Position numbers and translations under genes: made by a program. A stretch of DNA of 64,000 bases, from assembly GCA_011526565.1 (NCBI GenBank), contig WYBL01000026.1:1-64000 (forward strand). Reading direction: 5' to 3'. This stretch comes from Acidobacteriota bacterium (GTDB taxonomy: Bacteria; Acidobacteriota; Vicinamibacteria; Fen-336). Shown here one piece after another: positions 36,746 to 45,510 of this stretch (within the stretch, counting starts at the first letter, position 1; every line of letters begins with the position of its first letter). The notes beneath the pieces were generated by a model. It did no database searches. It saw only the letters and a program-made list of their open reading frames with translations, and had not been told where the DNA came from.

Positions 36746-37485
36746 GCGGCCATCGCCTCCGACAGGTGCGCCGAGAGCGCGCGGCAGGCGGCGTTGTACC
36801 CGGCCGACGTGCGCAGCTCGGGCGTGCGCGGCTCGGGCAGCGCGATCGGGACGTCGGCGTGCAGCCGCCCCGGCCGCGGCCGCAGCACGACCACGCGGTT
36901 CGACAGCCAGGCCGACTCGAAGACGCTGTGGGTGACGAACAGGACCGTGAGTCCGCCTTCGGCCCACAGCGCGCGCAGGTCCTCGTTGAGGCGCAGCCGG
37001 GTGATCTCGTCGAGCGCGGCGAACGGCTCGTCGAGCAGCAGCAGCCGCGGCTCGGTGACCAGCGCGCGGGCCAGCGAGACCCGCATCCGCATCCCGCCGG
37101 AGAGCTCGCGCGGCCACGCGCCCTCGAAGCCCTGCAGACCCACCCGGCGCAGCGCGTCGCGGGCGCGGGCGCGGGCGTTGGGGGCCGCGAGCCCAGCCAG
37201 CCGCAACGGCAGCGCGGCGTTGTCGAGCGTCGTCGCCCACGGCATCAGCGTCGCGTCCTGGAACACGAAGCCGAGCTGGCCGGTCGCGCCGCCGGCCAGC
37301 CCCCGCTCGAGCGTGCCCGAGGTCGGCGCGTCGAGGCCCGCCACCATCCGCAGCAGCGTGCTCTTGCCGCAGCCGGACGGCCCCAGCAGCGACACGAACT
37401 CGCCGGCCTCCACCTCGAGGTCGAGGCCCGCCAGCGCCTCGGTCCCGTTGCGGAAGCGCTTGCCGACGCCGCGCAGCCGGAGCAC
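36742..37485 (-). CDS. ABC transporter ATP-binding protein (SsuB/ThiZ class)
   Basis: This 247-aa ATPase has Walker A GPSGCGKST near residue 36, Q-loop FVFQDATLMPWA, signature LSGGMRMRVSLARAL, Walker B LLLLDEPFAALDE and H-loop FVTHS. It couples ATP hydrolysis to import with the adjoining permease and binding protein. It begins at GTG three bases after the binding-protein stop. Confidence 0.95.
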   Translation of the reverse strand: MLRLRGVGKRFRNGTEALAGLDLEVEAGEFVSLLGPSGCGKSTLLRMVAGLDAPTSGTLERGLAGGATGQLGFVFQDATLMPWATTLDNAALPLRLAGLAAPNARARARDALRRVGLQGFEGAWPRELSGGMRMRVSLARALVTEPRLLLLDEPFAALDEITRLRLNEDLRALWAEGGLTVLFVTHSVFESAWLSNRVVVLRPRPGRLHADVPIALPEPRTPELRTSAGYNAACRALSAHLSEAMAA

Positions 37486-37488
37486 GCC

Positions 37489-38475
37489 CTACTTCTTCGC
37501 GGCGAGCCCGAGCTTGCGGTTGACGAAGCGGGTGGTGAACGCCTGCTTCCAGTCGAGGTCCTGCGGGTAGAGGCCCTGCGCGGCCATCAGCTCGAAGAAC
37601 TGCTGCCAGCGCGCATCGGTCATCGCGCCGATGCCCAGCGTCTTCGCGTCGCCGGAGTCGACGATGCCGTACTCCTTCATCCTGTCGCGGCCGAAGGCGA
37701 GCAGCTCGTCGGTCATGTCCGGGTTGTCGCGCTTGATCAGCGCGTTCGCGGGCCCCGGGTCCCCGTTCAGGTACGACTGCCAGCCCAGAATCGAGGCGTC
37801 GACGAAGGCCTGGACCAGCTCGGGTTTCTCCTCGGCCAGCTTGCGCGAGGTCTGCAGCACTGCGGCGTAGCTCGGGTAGCCGTGATCGGCCAGCAGGTGC
37901 ACGACGGGCGTCGCGCCGGCCTTGCGGATGGTCAGCGGCTCGCTGGTCAGGTAGCCCTGCTGCACGGCCTGCTTGTCGGCGAGGAACGGCGCCACGTTGA
38001 AGGTGTAGGGACGGATCTGGGAATCGGTGTAGCCGAAGCGCGACTTGAGGAACAGCCAGGAGCCGACCCGGGTGTCGCTGCCGATCAGGATCGGCTTGCC
38101 CTTGAGCGCCGCCAGCGAGTCGTTGCCCTGGCCCGCGTGCGCGATCAGCACCTGGGGGTCCTTCTGGAACAGCGCCGCGACCGCGACCATCGGGATCTTC
38201 TCGCGCACGAAGTTCAGCGGGATGAAGCTGTTCGATGCCATGTTCACGTCGAGCCGGCCCGCCGCGAGCAGTTGCGCGTGGTTCACCTGCGGCCCGCCCT
38301 GGCGGATGGTCACCTCCAGGCCGCGCTGGGCGTAGAGGCCCGTGGCGAGCGCCTGGTAGAAGCCGCCGTGCTCGGCCTGGGCCTTCCAGTCCGTGCCGAA
38401 CGAGAGCTTGACGGGCGCCTGGCCGAAGGCGGGGAAGGCAAGCAGGAGCGCGGCGGCGCGCAGAAAGGGCTTCAT
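37489..38475 (-). CDS. ABC transporter periplasmic substrate-binding protein (NMT1/ThiY-like)
   Basis: This 328-aa protein has a short signal peptide (about residues 1-18) and an NMT1/SsuA-type binding fold: LSFGTDWKAQAEHGGFYQAL, GGPQVNHAQLLAAGRLDVNM, GSDTRVGSWLFLKSRFGY, PYTFNVAPFLADKQAVQQGYLTSEP (quoted in part, FNVAPFLADK). The family includes thiamine-precursor, nitrate, taurine and riboflavin importers; WKAQAEHGGFYQA is closest in style to the formyl-aminopyrimidine/ThiY branch, but the substrate is not certain. The ATG at 38475 follows TAGACT by 6 bases. Confidence 0.9.
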   Translation of the reverse strand: MKPFLRAAALLLAFPAFGQAPVKLSFGTDWKAQAEHGGFYQALATGLYAQRGLEVTIRQGGPQVNHAQLLAAGRLDVNMASNSFIPLNFVREKIPMVAVAALFQKDPQVLIAHAGQGNDSLAALKGKPILIGSDTRVGSWLFLKSRFGYTDSQIRPYTFNVAPFLADKQAVQQGYLTSEPLTIRKAGATPVVHLLADHGYPSYAAVLQTSRKLAEEKPELVQAFVDASILGWQSYLNGDPGPANALIKRDNPDMTDELLAFGRDRMKEYGIVDSGDAKTLGIGAMTDARWQQFFELMAAQGLYPQDLDWKQAFTTRFVNRKLGLAAKK

Positions 38476-38481
38476 CCGGCT

Positions 38482-38487
38482 AGTCTA
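38482..38487 (-). promoter_or_regulatory. -10 element TAGACT of the ABC importer operon
   Basis: TAGACT on the minus strand lies 6 bases before the binding-protein ATG at 38475; no Shine-Dalgarno sequence. Leaderless-type. Confidence 0.55.
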
Positions 38488-38554
38488 GACGGAGTCGGGG
38501 AGCCAATCCGCCGCCAGCGCGGCGGCCGTAAGTGACGACAGGGGTGGCGAGCGC

Positions 38555-38980
38555 TTGAGAGGGCTGTGGCGGGGAATCGAGGACGCGATGGCGCGGGCGC
38601 TGCCGCCCCTGGCGCCGGCGGCGAACGCCCGCGAGCGCCTGCTGCGCCTGGCCCGCGCGCCACGCTCGCTGGCGGAGCTGCCGCCGGGCCCCTGGGACGA
38701 GTGGGCGCCCGGGCTCCGCGCCCGCGTGGTCGAGGAGGAGCCGACGGGCGTGCGCTCGGTCCTGGTGCGCGGCCTGCCGGGAGTCGTGGTGCCGCGACAC
38801 CGCCACCTCGGCGACGAGGACATCCTGGTCCTGCGCGGCGCCCTGCGCGACGGCCGCGCGGTGTACCGGCCGGGCGACCTGTGCCACAGCGCGCCGGGCT
38901 CGGTCCACTCGGAAGAAGTGGTCGGCGACGAGGAGTGCGTCTGCTTCGTCGTCTACTACGGCGGCCACGAGCCGGCCTGA
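38555..38980 (+). CDS. ChrR-like cupin domain protein
   Basis: This 141-aa protein (TTG start at 38555; ATG at 38588 is an alternative) is a single cupin like the C-terminal domain of the anti-sigma factor ChrR. The metal-binding motif is VPRHRHLGDEDILVLRGALRDG, and the second cupin motif is PGDLCHSAPGSVHSE. The N-terminal zinc-binding anti-sigma domain of ChrR is missing, so it may only sense an oxidant or ligand. It sits 5.5 kb from the ECF sigma factor at 32500, so a direct partnership cannot be claimed. It precedes the surface-glycan locus. Confidence 0.78.
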   Translation: MRGLWRGIEDAMARALPPLAPAANARERLLRLARAPRSLAELPPGPWDEWAPGLRARVVEEEPTGVRSVLVRGLPGVVVPRHRHLGDEDILVLRGALRDGRAVYRPGDLCHSAPGSVHSEEVVGDEECVCFVVYYGGHEPA

Positions 38981-39012
38981 GTCGCAGCGGCCGGCGCAAC
39001 ACCGCGAGCGCA

Positions 39013-40041
39013 ATGACTCCGCGATGGGCTCGACGCGTCGTCCTCGTCGGCGCGAGCCTGTTCGTCGCCGCGGTCGTGGTCGAACTCGCCACCTGGGCGA
39101 CGTTCCGCTGGCCGCTCGCCTGGCGCGGGCGCGCGCCCGAGCGGGTGGAGCGGCAGCTGCTGCGCTATCACGCGGGCTTCCTGGCGGCCGCCCCGATCCA
39201 GTTGCGGCCGGAGTGCGCCGAGCCCGATCCCGAACTGCTCTATCGACTGCGGCCAGGCACCTGTCGCTTCGACGGCGACGAGTTCGACACCACCGTGCGG
39301 GTCAGCCGCCGCCACCTGCGCGAGGACGACGAACTCTCGGCGGCCGAGCTGGTCGTGCTCGGCGACTCCTTCGCGCTCGGCTGGGGCGTGGAGCGCGAGC
39401 AGGCCTTTCCGGCACTCGCCGCCGCCGATCTCGGCGCCCGTGCCGTCGTCGCCGCCGGCTCCTCCTACGGCACCGTTCGCGAACTGCTCCTGCTGCGCCG
39501 CCTGGCGCTCGCCGACTTCGCGCAGGTCGTGATCCAGTACCATGCCAACGACCTGCGAGAGAACCGCGCCTTCGCCGCTGCCGGCAGGCACCGGCCCGCG
39601 CCGCCCGCGGAGTACCAGCGATGGGTCGAAATCACCCGCCGAATCCACGAGAAGGTCGTGCTGCGCCGGGCGCGCCACTGGTTCGCGCTCGCGTGGTCCG
39701 ACCTCGCGGGTGCGCCGCCGCCGATCGAGCCGCCAGCCGGTCCCGCCGAGCACGCGCGGCTGCTGCTCGTCGTGCTGGAGGCGTTCGCCTCCGACCTGCG
39801 CGGACGGCCCGTGCTGGTCCTGTCCGAGGGGCTGGGGCCGGACGAGTCCCGCTTCGTGGCTGCCCTGCAAACTGCGCCGCCTGCGCCCGGCCTGGGTCCC
39901 ATCCGCGCGATCGACGTCGGCAGCCACCTCGGCCCCGGTCACACGTTCGCGCTCGACCCCCACTGGAACGTCGCCGGCCACGCCGTGGCGGCGTCGCGGG
40001 TGGCCGCAGAACTGCGGCGGTGGCACGTTGCAGGGCGCTGA
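39013..40041 (+). CDS. SGNH-type hydrolase-like membrane-anchored protein
   Basis: This 342-aa protein has an N-terminal membrane anchor (VVLVGASLFVAAVVVELATW). The extracytoplasmic domain carries the SGNH block I (VVLGDSFALGWGV near residue 115), a possible Gly block (AAGSSYGTVRE), an Asn in IQYHANDLREN and a C-terminal DPHWNVAGH, giving the Asp-His pair. It resembles AlgX/AlgJ-like and PC-esterase relatives that add or remove O-acetyl groups on glycans. The TTG start of the next gene overlaps its end by 14 bases. Confidence 0.82.
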   Translation: MTPRWARRVVLVGASLFVAAVVVELATWATFRWPLAWRGRAPERVERQLLRYHAGFLAAAPIQLRPECAEPDPELLYRLRPGTCRFDGDEFDTTVRVSRRHLREDDELSAAELVVLGDSFALGWGVEREQAFPALAAADLGARAVVAAGSSYGTVRELLLLRRLALADFAQVVIQYHANDLRENRAFAAAGRHRPAPPAEYQRWVEITRRIHEKVVLRRARHWFALAWSDLAGAPPPIEPPAGPAEHARLLLVVLEAFASDLRGRPVLVLSEGLGPDESRFVAALQTAPPAPGLGPIRAIDVGSHLGPGHTFALDPHWNVAGHAVAASRVAAELRRWHVAGR

Positions 40042-42232
40042 CCCCGCGTCCGCAACCGTCAAGCCCATCGAGCCGGCCCGTGCAGTCGGCCGCGACCTGG
40101 CCGTCGTGGCCGTCCTCTTCGCCCTGGTCGAAACCGCCGCCGCCTTCGTGACCGGCAGCCATCCCGCTGCCGACGCGCTGTGGATCACCGTCCTGTCCGC
40201 CGGCTTCGTGCTCGCCGCCGGTGGCGCCGGCGTCACCCTGGTCGCCTCGGTCGCGCCCGTCCGCTTGCCACGCGCGGCCTTGCAGGGCGTGATCCTGCTC
40301 CCGCCGCTCCTCCTCGTTGCGGCCCGCTGGCCCTGGGCCGGCGTCCTGCTCCCTTTCGCGGCCTGGCCGCTGTGGCGGCGGCCGTCGGGCCTGGCGCCGT
40401 GGAGTCTCGCCGCGCTGGCCAGCGGGTCGCTGGCAGCGGGAGCCGCCGCGGTCACCGCATTCCGCGTTCCGTGGGCCCTCGTCGGCCGTCAAGGCGCGGC
40501 GCTGACCGCGTTGCTGTGCTGTGTCGCGGGCATCGCCGGCGCCGTCGCGATCCGCCGGGTGGCCCCGCGCGCCGCGGGGGCGACGCAGATCGCGTCCGGG
40601 GCGACGCTGGCCATCGTGCTGCTGGCGTCGGCGCTTGGAAACGTCGCGCCGCGCATCCCCCTGGGGACGCCCGGGCAGCCCGGAGCTTCGGCGCCCAACG
40701 TGCTGCTGGTCGTGATGGACACGGTTCGCCGCGACCGGACGTCGCTGCACGGATACGCGCGCGAGACCACGCCGACGCTCGAGCGGATCGCACGGCGGGC
40801 CGTGGTCTTCGACCGTGCGGTCGCATCGGGGCACTACTCGCTGGCGTCGCACGCTTCGATGCTGACGGGACTGCGGCCGAGCCAGCACGGCGCCCACCTC
40901 GGGCACGCCGGGACCGGCCACCTGGGGTTGCTCCCCGACGTTCCTTCACTGCCGCTGTCGCTCGCAGCGCGTGGCTACCGCACCGCGGGCTTCTCCGCGA
41001 ACCACCCGCTGTTCGCCGCGTGGACGGGCCTGCCGCGCGTGATGCCCGGCGTCGCCGCCGGGCCGCTCCGCGCCTGCGGCTACGCGCCGTCAGCCGTCGC
41101 CTTGTGGCACCGGCTCGGAGGCGACGGGAGCTTCCCGTGCCACCGGACGTGGCCCGCGTCGACGGTGACGGATGCCGCCCTCGAGTTCGCCGCTGCCGCA
41201 GGTCCGGCCCCGTGGTTCCTGTTCCTCAACTACTTCGACGCCCACGCGCCCTACGACTCGCCGGCTGCCTTCCGGCGCCGGCTGCCCTGGCCGCCTCGGG
41301 GCGCCGGCGCCACGGAGGACTACGACGCTGCGCTGGCCCACGTGGACGCCGAACTCGGCCGGCTGCTCGCCGGCCTCGAGCGCCTCGGCGTGCTGACCGA
41401 CACGCTGCTCGTCGTCACCTCGGACCACGGGGAGTTGCTGGGCGAGGAGGGCCTGGGCGGTCACCCGCCGCTGCCGCGCGAGGAACTGCTGGCCGTCCCG
41501 CTGCTCGTTGCGTTGCCCGGACAGGAGCGGCGCGTCGACGCGTCGGTTCGGGTCGCCCATCACCACATCCCGCGGCTGGTCGAGACAGGACTCGCGGGAG
41601 GCGACCCCGAGCGCCTCGCTGCGGCCGTCGGAGACACCGAACCGGGTCCGTTTTCCGAGTTGTGGACCCAGGCGCCGCGCGACGCGGGCTGGAGGATCAC
41701 CCGCGTCGCCTACGCAGGCAGCCTGAAGCTGGTGGAGCGCGTGGACGGCACGGCCGACCTCTACGATCTGGCCGCGGCGGGCGACCGGCAGCCGCTGCCC
41801 GCAGAGGTCGCCCGCCCGAGCATCGAGGAGATGCGGGCGCGGCTTCCGGCGCTCGTCTCGCCACCGCCGCGCCCCGGGGCCACCGCCGAGCCCGCACAGA
41901 TCGAGGCGTTGCGGGCGCTCGGCTACCTCGGGCGCGAGGCGATCTGGCGCCCGCCGTCGCCCTCAATGACGGTTCGCCTGGCCCACGGCCGGCCGCCTCC
42001 AGCAGAACGCGGGCGCGATCGGCCCAGTTCGCCTTCAGGGCGATCTCCTGCCCCTTCTTCATCAGCGGGCGGCGTCGTTCGGGGTCGGCCAGGAAGTGGT
42101 GGATCAACTCGTGCAGTTCGGCGGGAGAGCGGTACTGCGGCACCGCGTCGCCGAACACCTCGTCGAGCCCGGGGTTCGCGTCGGAGATGCAGAACCCGCC
42201 GCTCGCGAGCACGTCGTAGACGCGCGGGTTGA
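40028..42232 (+). CDS. Membrane sulfatase-fold protein (phosphoglycerol/phosphoethanolamine transferase-like)
   Basis: The protein has five or so N-terminal membrane helices (about residues 20-210) and a periplasmic alkaline-phosphatase-superfamily domain: NVLLVVMDTVRRDRTSLHGY, SHASMLTGLRPSQHG, LNYFDAHAPYDSP, VVTSDHGELLGEEG. The Cys-x-Pro-x-Arg sulfatase signature is replaced by Ser-Leu-Ala-Ser-His, so it is probably a transferase or phosphatase rather than a sulfatase. Its last recognisable part, EALRALGYL, ends near 41935. The frame stays open to 42232 only as antisense of the next gene; the TGA at 41967-41969 in another frame may be the true end after an indel. The start is probably TTG 40028. 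Confidence 0.78.
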   Translation: MQGADPASATVKPIEPARAVGRDLAVVAVLFALVETAAAFVTGSHPAADALWITVLSAGFVLAAGGAGVTLVASVAPVRLPRAALQGVILLPPLLLVAARWPWAGVLLPFAAWPLWRRPSGLAPWSLAALASGSLAAGAAAVTAFRVPWALVGRQGAALTALLCCVAGIAGAVAIRRVAPRAAGATQIASGATLAIVLLASALGNVAPRIPLGTPGQPGASAPNVLLVVMDTVRRDRTSLHGYARETTPTLERIARRAVVFDRAVASGHYSLASHASMLTGLRPSQHGAHLGHAGTGHLGLLPDVPSLPLSLAARGYRTAGFSANHPLFAAWTGLPRVMPGVAAGPLRACGYAPSAVALWHRLGGDGSFPCHRTWPASTVTDAALEFAAAAGPAPWFLFLNYFDAHAPYDSPAAFRRRLPWPPRGAGATEDYDAALAHVDAELGRLLAGLERLGVLTDTLLVVTSDHGELLGEEGLGGHPPLPREELLAVPLLVALPGQERRVDASVRVAHHHIPRLVETGLAGGDPERLAAAVGDTEPGPFSELWTQAPRDAGWRITRVAYAGSLKLVERVDGTADLYDLAAAGDRQPLPAEVARPSIEEMRARLPALVSPPPRPGATAEPAQIEALRALGYLGREAIWRPPSPSMTVRLAHGRPPPAERGRDRPSSPSGRSPAPSSSAGGVVRGRPGSGGSTRAVRRESGTAAPRRRTPRRARGSRRRCRTRRSRARRRRAG

Positions 42233-42989
42233 CGATGCCGCAGGCGGCCATCGAGGGCAGGTGGTCGTTGAGGCAGATCGTGCTGCCCGCGTAGAGGGAC
42301 GGCAGTTCGTGGTACTCGAGGCAGTCCCCTTGCCAGGCGTTCGCGGGGAGGGCCTCGTAGCCCGCGCCCCACACGGCGAGCGGGAAGTCCGGCGTGCCGA
42401 TGTCTTCCAGCACCGCGCGCCGGCCGTCGACGCGGGCGTTGCCGACGAACACGACCGAGTGGCGGGTCACGGCGTCGGTCACAGGGCGCGCAGCCGTCGC
42501 CAGCTCGAGGACGGAGGCCGGCCGGCCGAGCGCCCGCACCCGCTCGGCCATCGCCCGCGAGGCGCAGAAGACGTGGTCGTAGGACGCGAGGGAGGCGGAG
42601 GTCACCGTCTCCGGGTGGCTGTGGACCCAGAGGATCCTGAACGCCCGGCGCGGCAGATCGACGGCGCGCCCGTGGAGGTGGATCACGACGTCGGGATCGA
42701 CGTCGGTGACGATGCAACCGGCACGGCCGAGGGCCACGAGCAGCCCGTGGCGCAACCAGGTGTCGCCCAGCCTCAGGCGGCGGTACTGGTCGGGGTCGTC
42801 GTCGCCCCACGCGCGGACCGAGACGCGGATCCCTTCGACCATGTGGCGGCGCAGCGGCTCGCGGGTCTCGAGCACGCCCGGCCGTGCGACCCGCGCCAGG
42901 GCCAGCGCCGCGCGCTGGGCCGCCGACGGCCGGCGGGCCAGCAGCGCCGCCTCGAGGTACCGCACCAGGTGCGCCTTCAGGCCCGCCAT
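41697..42989 (-). CDS. Glycosyltransferase (GT-B, CgeB-like family 4/1)
   Basis: The conserved part (about 42989-41975) encodes a GT-B glycosyltransferase with an N-terminal domain (DPDVVIHLHGRAVDLPRRAF, ILWVHSHPETV) and a nucleotide-sugar domain ending with NPRVYDVLASGGFCISDANPGLDEVFGD and YRSPAELHELIHHFLADPE, the CgeB-like pattern. The ATG at 42989 is chosen because a TATCGT element (42999-43004) lies 9 bases upstream; a longer TTG start at 43028 exists. After LLEAAGRG the frame runs on without similarity to 41697 through the end of the opposite gene. A TGA at 41965-41963 in another frame is the likely natural stop, so a frameshift near 41970-42000 is suspected. Confidence 0.78.
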   Translation of the reverse strand: MAGLKAHLVRYLEAALLARRPSAAQRAALALARVARPGVLETREPLRRHMVEGIRVSVRAWGDDDPDQYRRLRLGDTWLRHGLLVALGRAGCIVTDVDPDVVIHLHGRAVDLPRRAFRILWVHSHPETVTSASLASYDHVFCASRAMAERVRALGRPASVLELATAARPVTDAVTRHSVVFVGNARVDGRRAVLEDIGTPDFPLAVWGAGYEALPANAWQGDCLEYHELPSLYAGSTICLNDHLPSMAACGIVNPRVYDVLASGGFCISDANPGLDEVFGDAVPQYRSPAELHELIHHFLADPERRRPLMKKGQEIALKANWADRARVLLEAAGRGPGEPSLRATAGARSPRARGSRAPATPRSVRARRWPRGAAVARRAPEAAPASPRCSGGRPLRAAAAGRPPRPDRRGRPCRPRAPPASGCLRRRRG

Positions 42990-42998
42990 CGCCGCGCG

Positions 42999-43004
42999 AC
43001 GATA
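42999..43004 (-). promoter_or_regulatory. -10-like element TATCGT before the CgeB-like gene
   Basis: TATCGT on the minus strand is 9 bases before the ATG at 42989 and helps choose that start over the TTG at 43028. Confidence 0.4.
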
Positions 43005-43041
43005 CAGGCGCGACGCGAGCGGGTTCAAGGTGCCCTGCCGC

Positions 43042-43047
43042 TAGACT
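43042..43047 (+). promoter_or_regulatory. -10 element TAGACT of the glycan operon
   Basis: TAGACT ends only 6 bases before the GTG start of the flippase at 43054, so transcription should begin at or next to the start codon. Confidence 0.55.
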
Positions 43048-43053
43048 CGCGCA

Positions 43054-44511
43054 GTGACCTCGAGCAGCGGCCCCGGCGACCGACTCGGCGGGGGGCTCGG
43101 CGCGGCGGGGGTCGCGCGCGGCGGGCTGCTCGTCGTGCAGGTCGCCACGGCCATCGCGATGTCGCGCTTGCTGGCCCCGGCGGATTTCGGCGCCTTCGCG
43201 ATGGTCTCCGTGTTCGGCGCCTGCGCGGTGCTGCTCGCGAGCCTCGGTCTCAGGCCCGCCCTGGTCCACCTCCCCGAGCTGCACGAGGGCGACGTGCGCG
43301 CGGCGCTGGCCCTGAGCTTCGCGGTCGGCGGCTCGCTCGGCGCCCTCTTCGTGCTCGGGGCGCCGCTGCTGGCGGCCTTCTACGGCCAGCCCGCGCTGAT
43401 CCCCCTGGCGCGCATCCAGGGGGTCGCGATCCTGGCCTGGACGGCGGGCGACGTGCCGCGCGCCCTGCTCGCGCGCCGGCTGGCGATCGGCGTGCTGCTG
43501 CGCCACGAGTTGTGGTCGGCGCTCGCTGCGGCCGCCGTGTGCCTGCCGCTTGCGGCGGCCGGCGCCGGCGCCGTCGCCCTGGCCACCCTCAGCCTCGTGA
43601 CGGGCCTCGCCAGCACCGTGCTGGCGGTGTTCGCCGCGCGGGCCCCGCTGGTGCCCGCGCTCGAGCCCTCGGCCTGTCGCCGGCTGCTCGCGAATGCACT
43701 GCCCGCCACGGGTCTCGACCAGCTCACCTACTGGTCCCGCAACCTCGACAACCTGCTGATCGGGAAGCTGGCCGGGGAGCAGGCGCTGGGACTCTACAGC
43801 CGCGCGTTCCAGGTGATGCTGCAGCCGCTGTGGCAGGTCTCGGGGCTGGTCTCGGCCTTCCTGTTCCCGATTCTCGCGCGCCAGCAGCACTGCCCCGAGC
43901 TAGCGCGGGCCACCTACCTCGCCGCCCAGCGGCTGCTGGCCACGCTCGCGTTGCCCGTGTTGATCGGATCGATGGCGACCGCCGGCGACCTCGTGCCTGC
44001 CGTACTCGGCGACGCCTGGATGGCGATGGTGCCGATCCTCGAACTGCTGCTGCTGGCGGGAGTGGTGCAGGTGCCGATGATGCTGGTCGGGCCCGCCTGC
44101 GCCGCGCACGGCAGGAACGCGCTCCTGTTGCGCTGGGGGCTGGTCAGCGGTCCCGTGACGATGCTGGCGCTGGCCGCGGGCGCCAGCTTCCGCAGTGCCG
44201 AGGCCGTCGCCGCGAGCTACCTCGCGGCCCAGGCGTTGCTCTGTGCGCCGACCGTGCGGCTGGCCTGTCGCACGCTCGGCCTCGGCCCGCGCGACGTCGC
44301 CCGGGCGATCGCCCCGGCCCTCGCCGCGGCGCTCGCCATGGGCCTCGTCGTCGCCGGCCTCGAGGTCGTGCTCGCGTCGCTTCCGCGGCTCGAGAGGCTC
44401 GCACTGTGCGTCGGGGCCGGGGCCCTCGCCTACGGCCTGCTTGCCGCACGCGCCGGGCTGATCTCGAGCGCCCGCTGGCCTCTCTCGGCGGACGGGGCGG
44501 CGATCGGATAG
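43054..44511 (+). CDS. Oligosaccharide flippase (Wzx/MOP family)
   Basis: This 485-aa inner-membrane protein has about 12-14 transmembrane helices. The N-terminal SRLLAPADFGAFAMVSV, the YGQPALIPLARIQ region and the central WSRNLDNLLIGKLAGEQALGLYSRAFQ are hallmarks of polysaccharide-biosynthesis flippases of the RfbX/Wzx group. It would move a lipid-linked repeat unit to the periplasmic face. It leads the operon (GTG start with leaderless-type promoter). Confidence 0.93.
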   Translation: MTSSSGPGDRLGGGLGAAGVARGGLLVVQVATAIAMSRLLAPADFGAFAMVSVFGACAVLLASLGLRPALVHLPELHEGDVRAALALSFAVGGSLGALFVLGAPLLAAFYGQPALIPLARIQGVAILAWTAGDVPRALLARRLAIGVLLRHELWSALAAAAVCLPLAAAGAGAVALATLSLVTGLASTVLAVFAARAPLVPALEPSACRRLLANALPATGLDQLTYWSRNLDNLLIGKLAGEQALGLYSRAFQVMLQPLWQVSGLVSAFLFPILARQQHCPELARATYLAAQRLLATLALPVLIGSMATAGDLVPAVLGDAWMAMVPILELLLLAGVVQVPMMLVGPACAAHGRNALLLRWGLVSGPVTMLALAAGASFRSAEAVAASYLAAQALLCAPTVRLACRTLGLGPRDVARAIAPALAAALAMGLVVAGLEVVLASLPRLERLALCVGAGALAYGLLAARAGLISSARWPLSADGAAIG

Positions 44512-44568
44512 CATTCGCGTCTTTCCCCTCCCGGCGGGGACCCGGTCGCCCGCCCCGAAGTCGACGCA

Positions 44569-45510
44569 TTGAGATTCACTGTCGTCATACCCCTTCACGA
44601 GAAGGCGCCCTGGGTCGAGCGCTGCCTCGACTCCGTCGCCGCCCAGACCTGCCGCGACTTCGAGGTCGTCGTCGTCGACGACGGGTCGACGGACGGCGGA
44701 GGCGCGCTCGTTGCGAACCGTCGTGACCTGCGCATTCGCGTCGTGCGGCAGGACAACCTCGGCGAAGGCGCGGCCCGCAACCGCGGCCTGGCCGAAGCCA
44801 CCAGCGAGTGGGTCGCCCTGCTCGACGCCGACGACGAGTGGCTGCCCAGTTTCCTCGAGGAAGCGGCTGCCGCGGTGGAGCGCGACCCGGCGCTCGTGGC
44901 GATCTTCACCAACGTCGTCGAGGCCGACACCGGGCGCCAGCTCCTGCAGCGTCCGGCTGCCGGCCGCGTGGGCGACTACTTCGCCCTCGCGCTGCGCAAC
45001 CGGGGGTTCGGGATGACGGCCTCGAGCACCGTGGCGCGGCGCGAGGCCCTGTTGCGCGCCGGCGGCTTCCGGGTCGGCGTCGAGAGCGGGGCGGACCTGG
45101 ACGCGTGGGCGCGGCTCGCCTGGAGCGGCCCGGTGGGGTGCGTCCCGACCCCGCTCGCGATCTACCACCAGGGACTGCCCGGGAGCGCGACCATGCGGGC
45201 CCGGCGGGCGCGACCCGAGTTCCCGGCAGTGGCCCGCAGCCACCGCGAGTGGCAGGCGGCAGGGCGCATCCCGGCCGGCCTGCGGGAGACGAGCGCCCGC
45301 TTCGTCGACCGGCTGGTCCTCGATCACGCGGCCGCGCTCGTCAACTGCGGGGCGAGTGCCGACGCTCGCCGGGTGCTGCTCGGGCCCGACGTCCCGCGCT
45401 GGTCCCTCCGCCGCGCACTGCTGCTGCTGCGCTCGCTGCTGCCGCGTTCCCTGCAGGCGTCGCTGCGGCGCCGGCTGGGCCGCCTGGGCCGCCACGAGCT
45501 CCCGGCGTGA
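44569..45510 (+). CDS. Family 2 glycosyltransferase
   Basis: This 313-aa GT-A enzyme starts at TTG and begins directly with FTVVIPLHEKAPWVERCLDSV. The nucleotide-sugar site is VVVDDGSTDGG and the DXD motif LLDADDEWLP; the acceptor region is DLDAWARLAWSGPVG. It is cytosolic or membrane-associated and adds a sugar to the lipid-linked repeat. The stop overlaps the next start as GTGA. Confidence 0.93.
   Translation: MRFTVVIPLHEKAPWVERCLDSVAAQTCRDFEVVVVDDGSTDGGGALVANRRDLRIRVVRQDNLGEGAARNRGLAEATSEWVALLDADDEWLPSFLEEAAAAVERDPALVAIFTNVVEADTGRQLLQRPAAGRVGDYFALALRNRGFGMTASSTVARREALLRAGGFRVGVESGADLDAWARLAWSGPVGCVPTPLAIYHQGLPGSATMRARRARPEFPAVARSHREWQAAGRIPAGLRETSARFVDRLVLDHAAALVNCGASADARRVLLGPDVPRWSLRRALLLLRSLLPRSLQASLRRRLGRLGRHELPA

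Noticed and set aside
37489..38475. Thiamine precursor-binding protein ThiY
   Set aside because: Overall fold agrees, but the substrate-specific CCCFC-type motif is not present and no thiamine gene or riboswitch is nearby.
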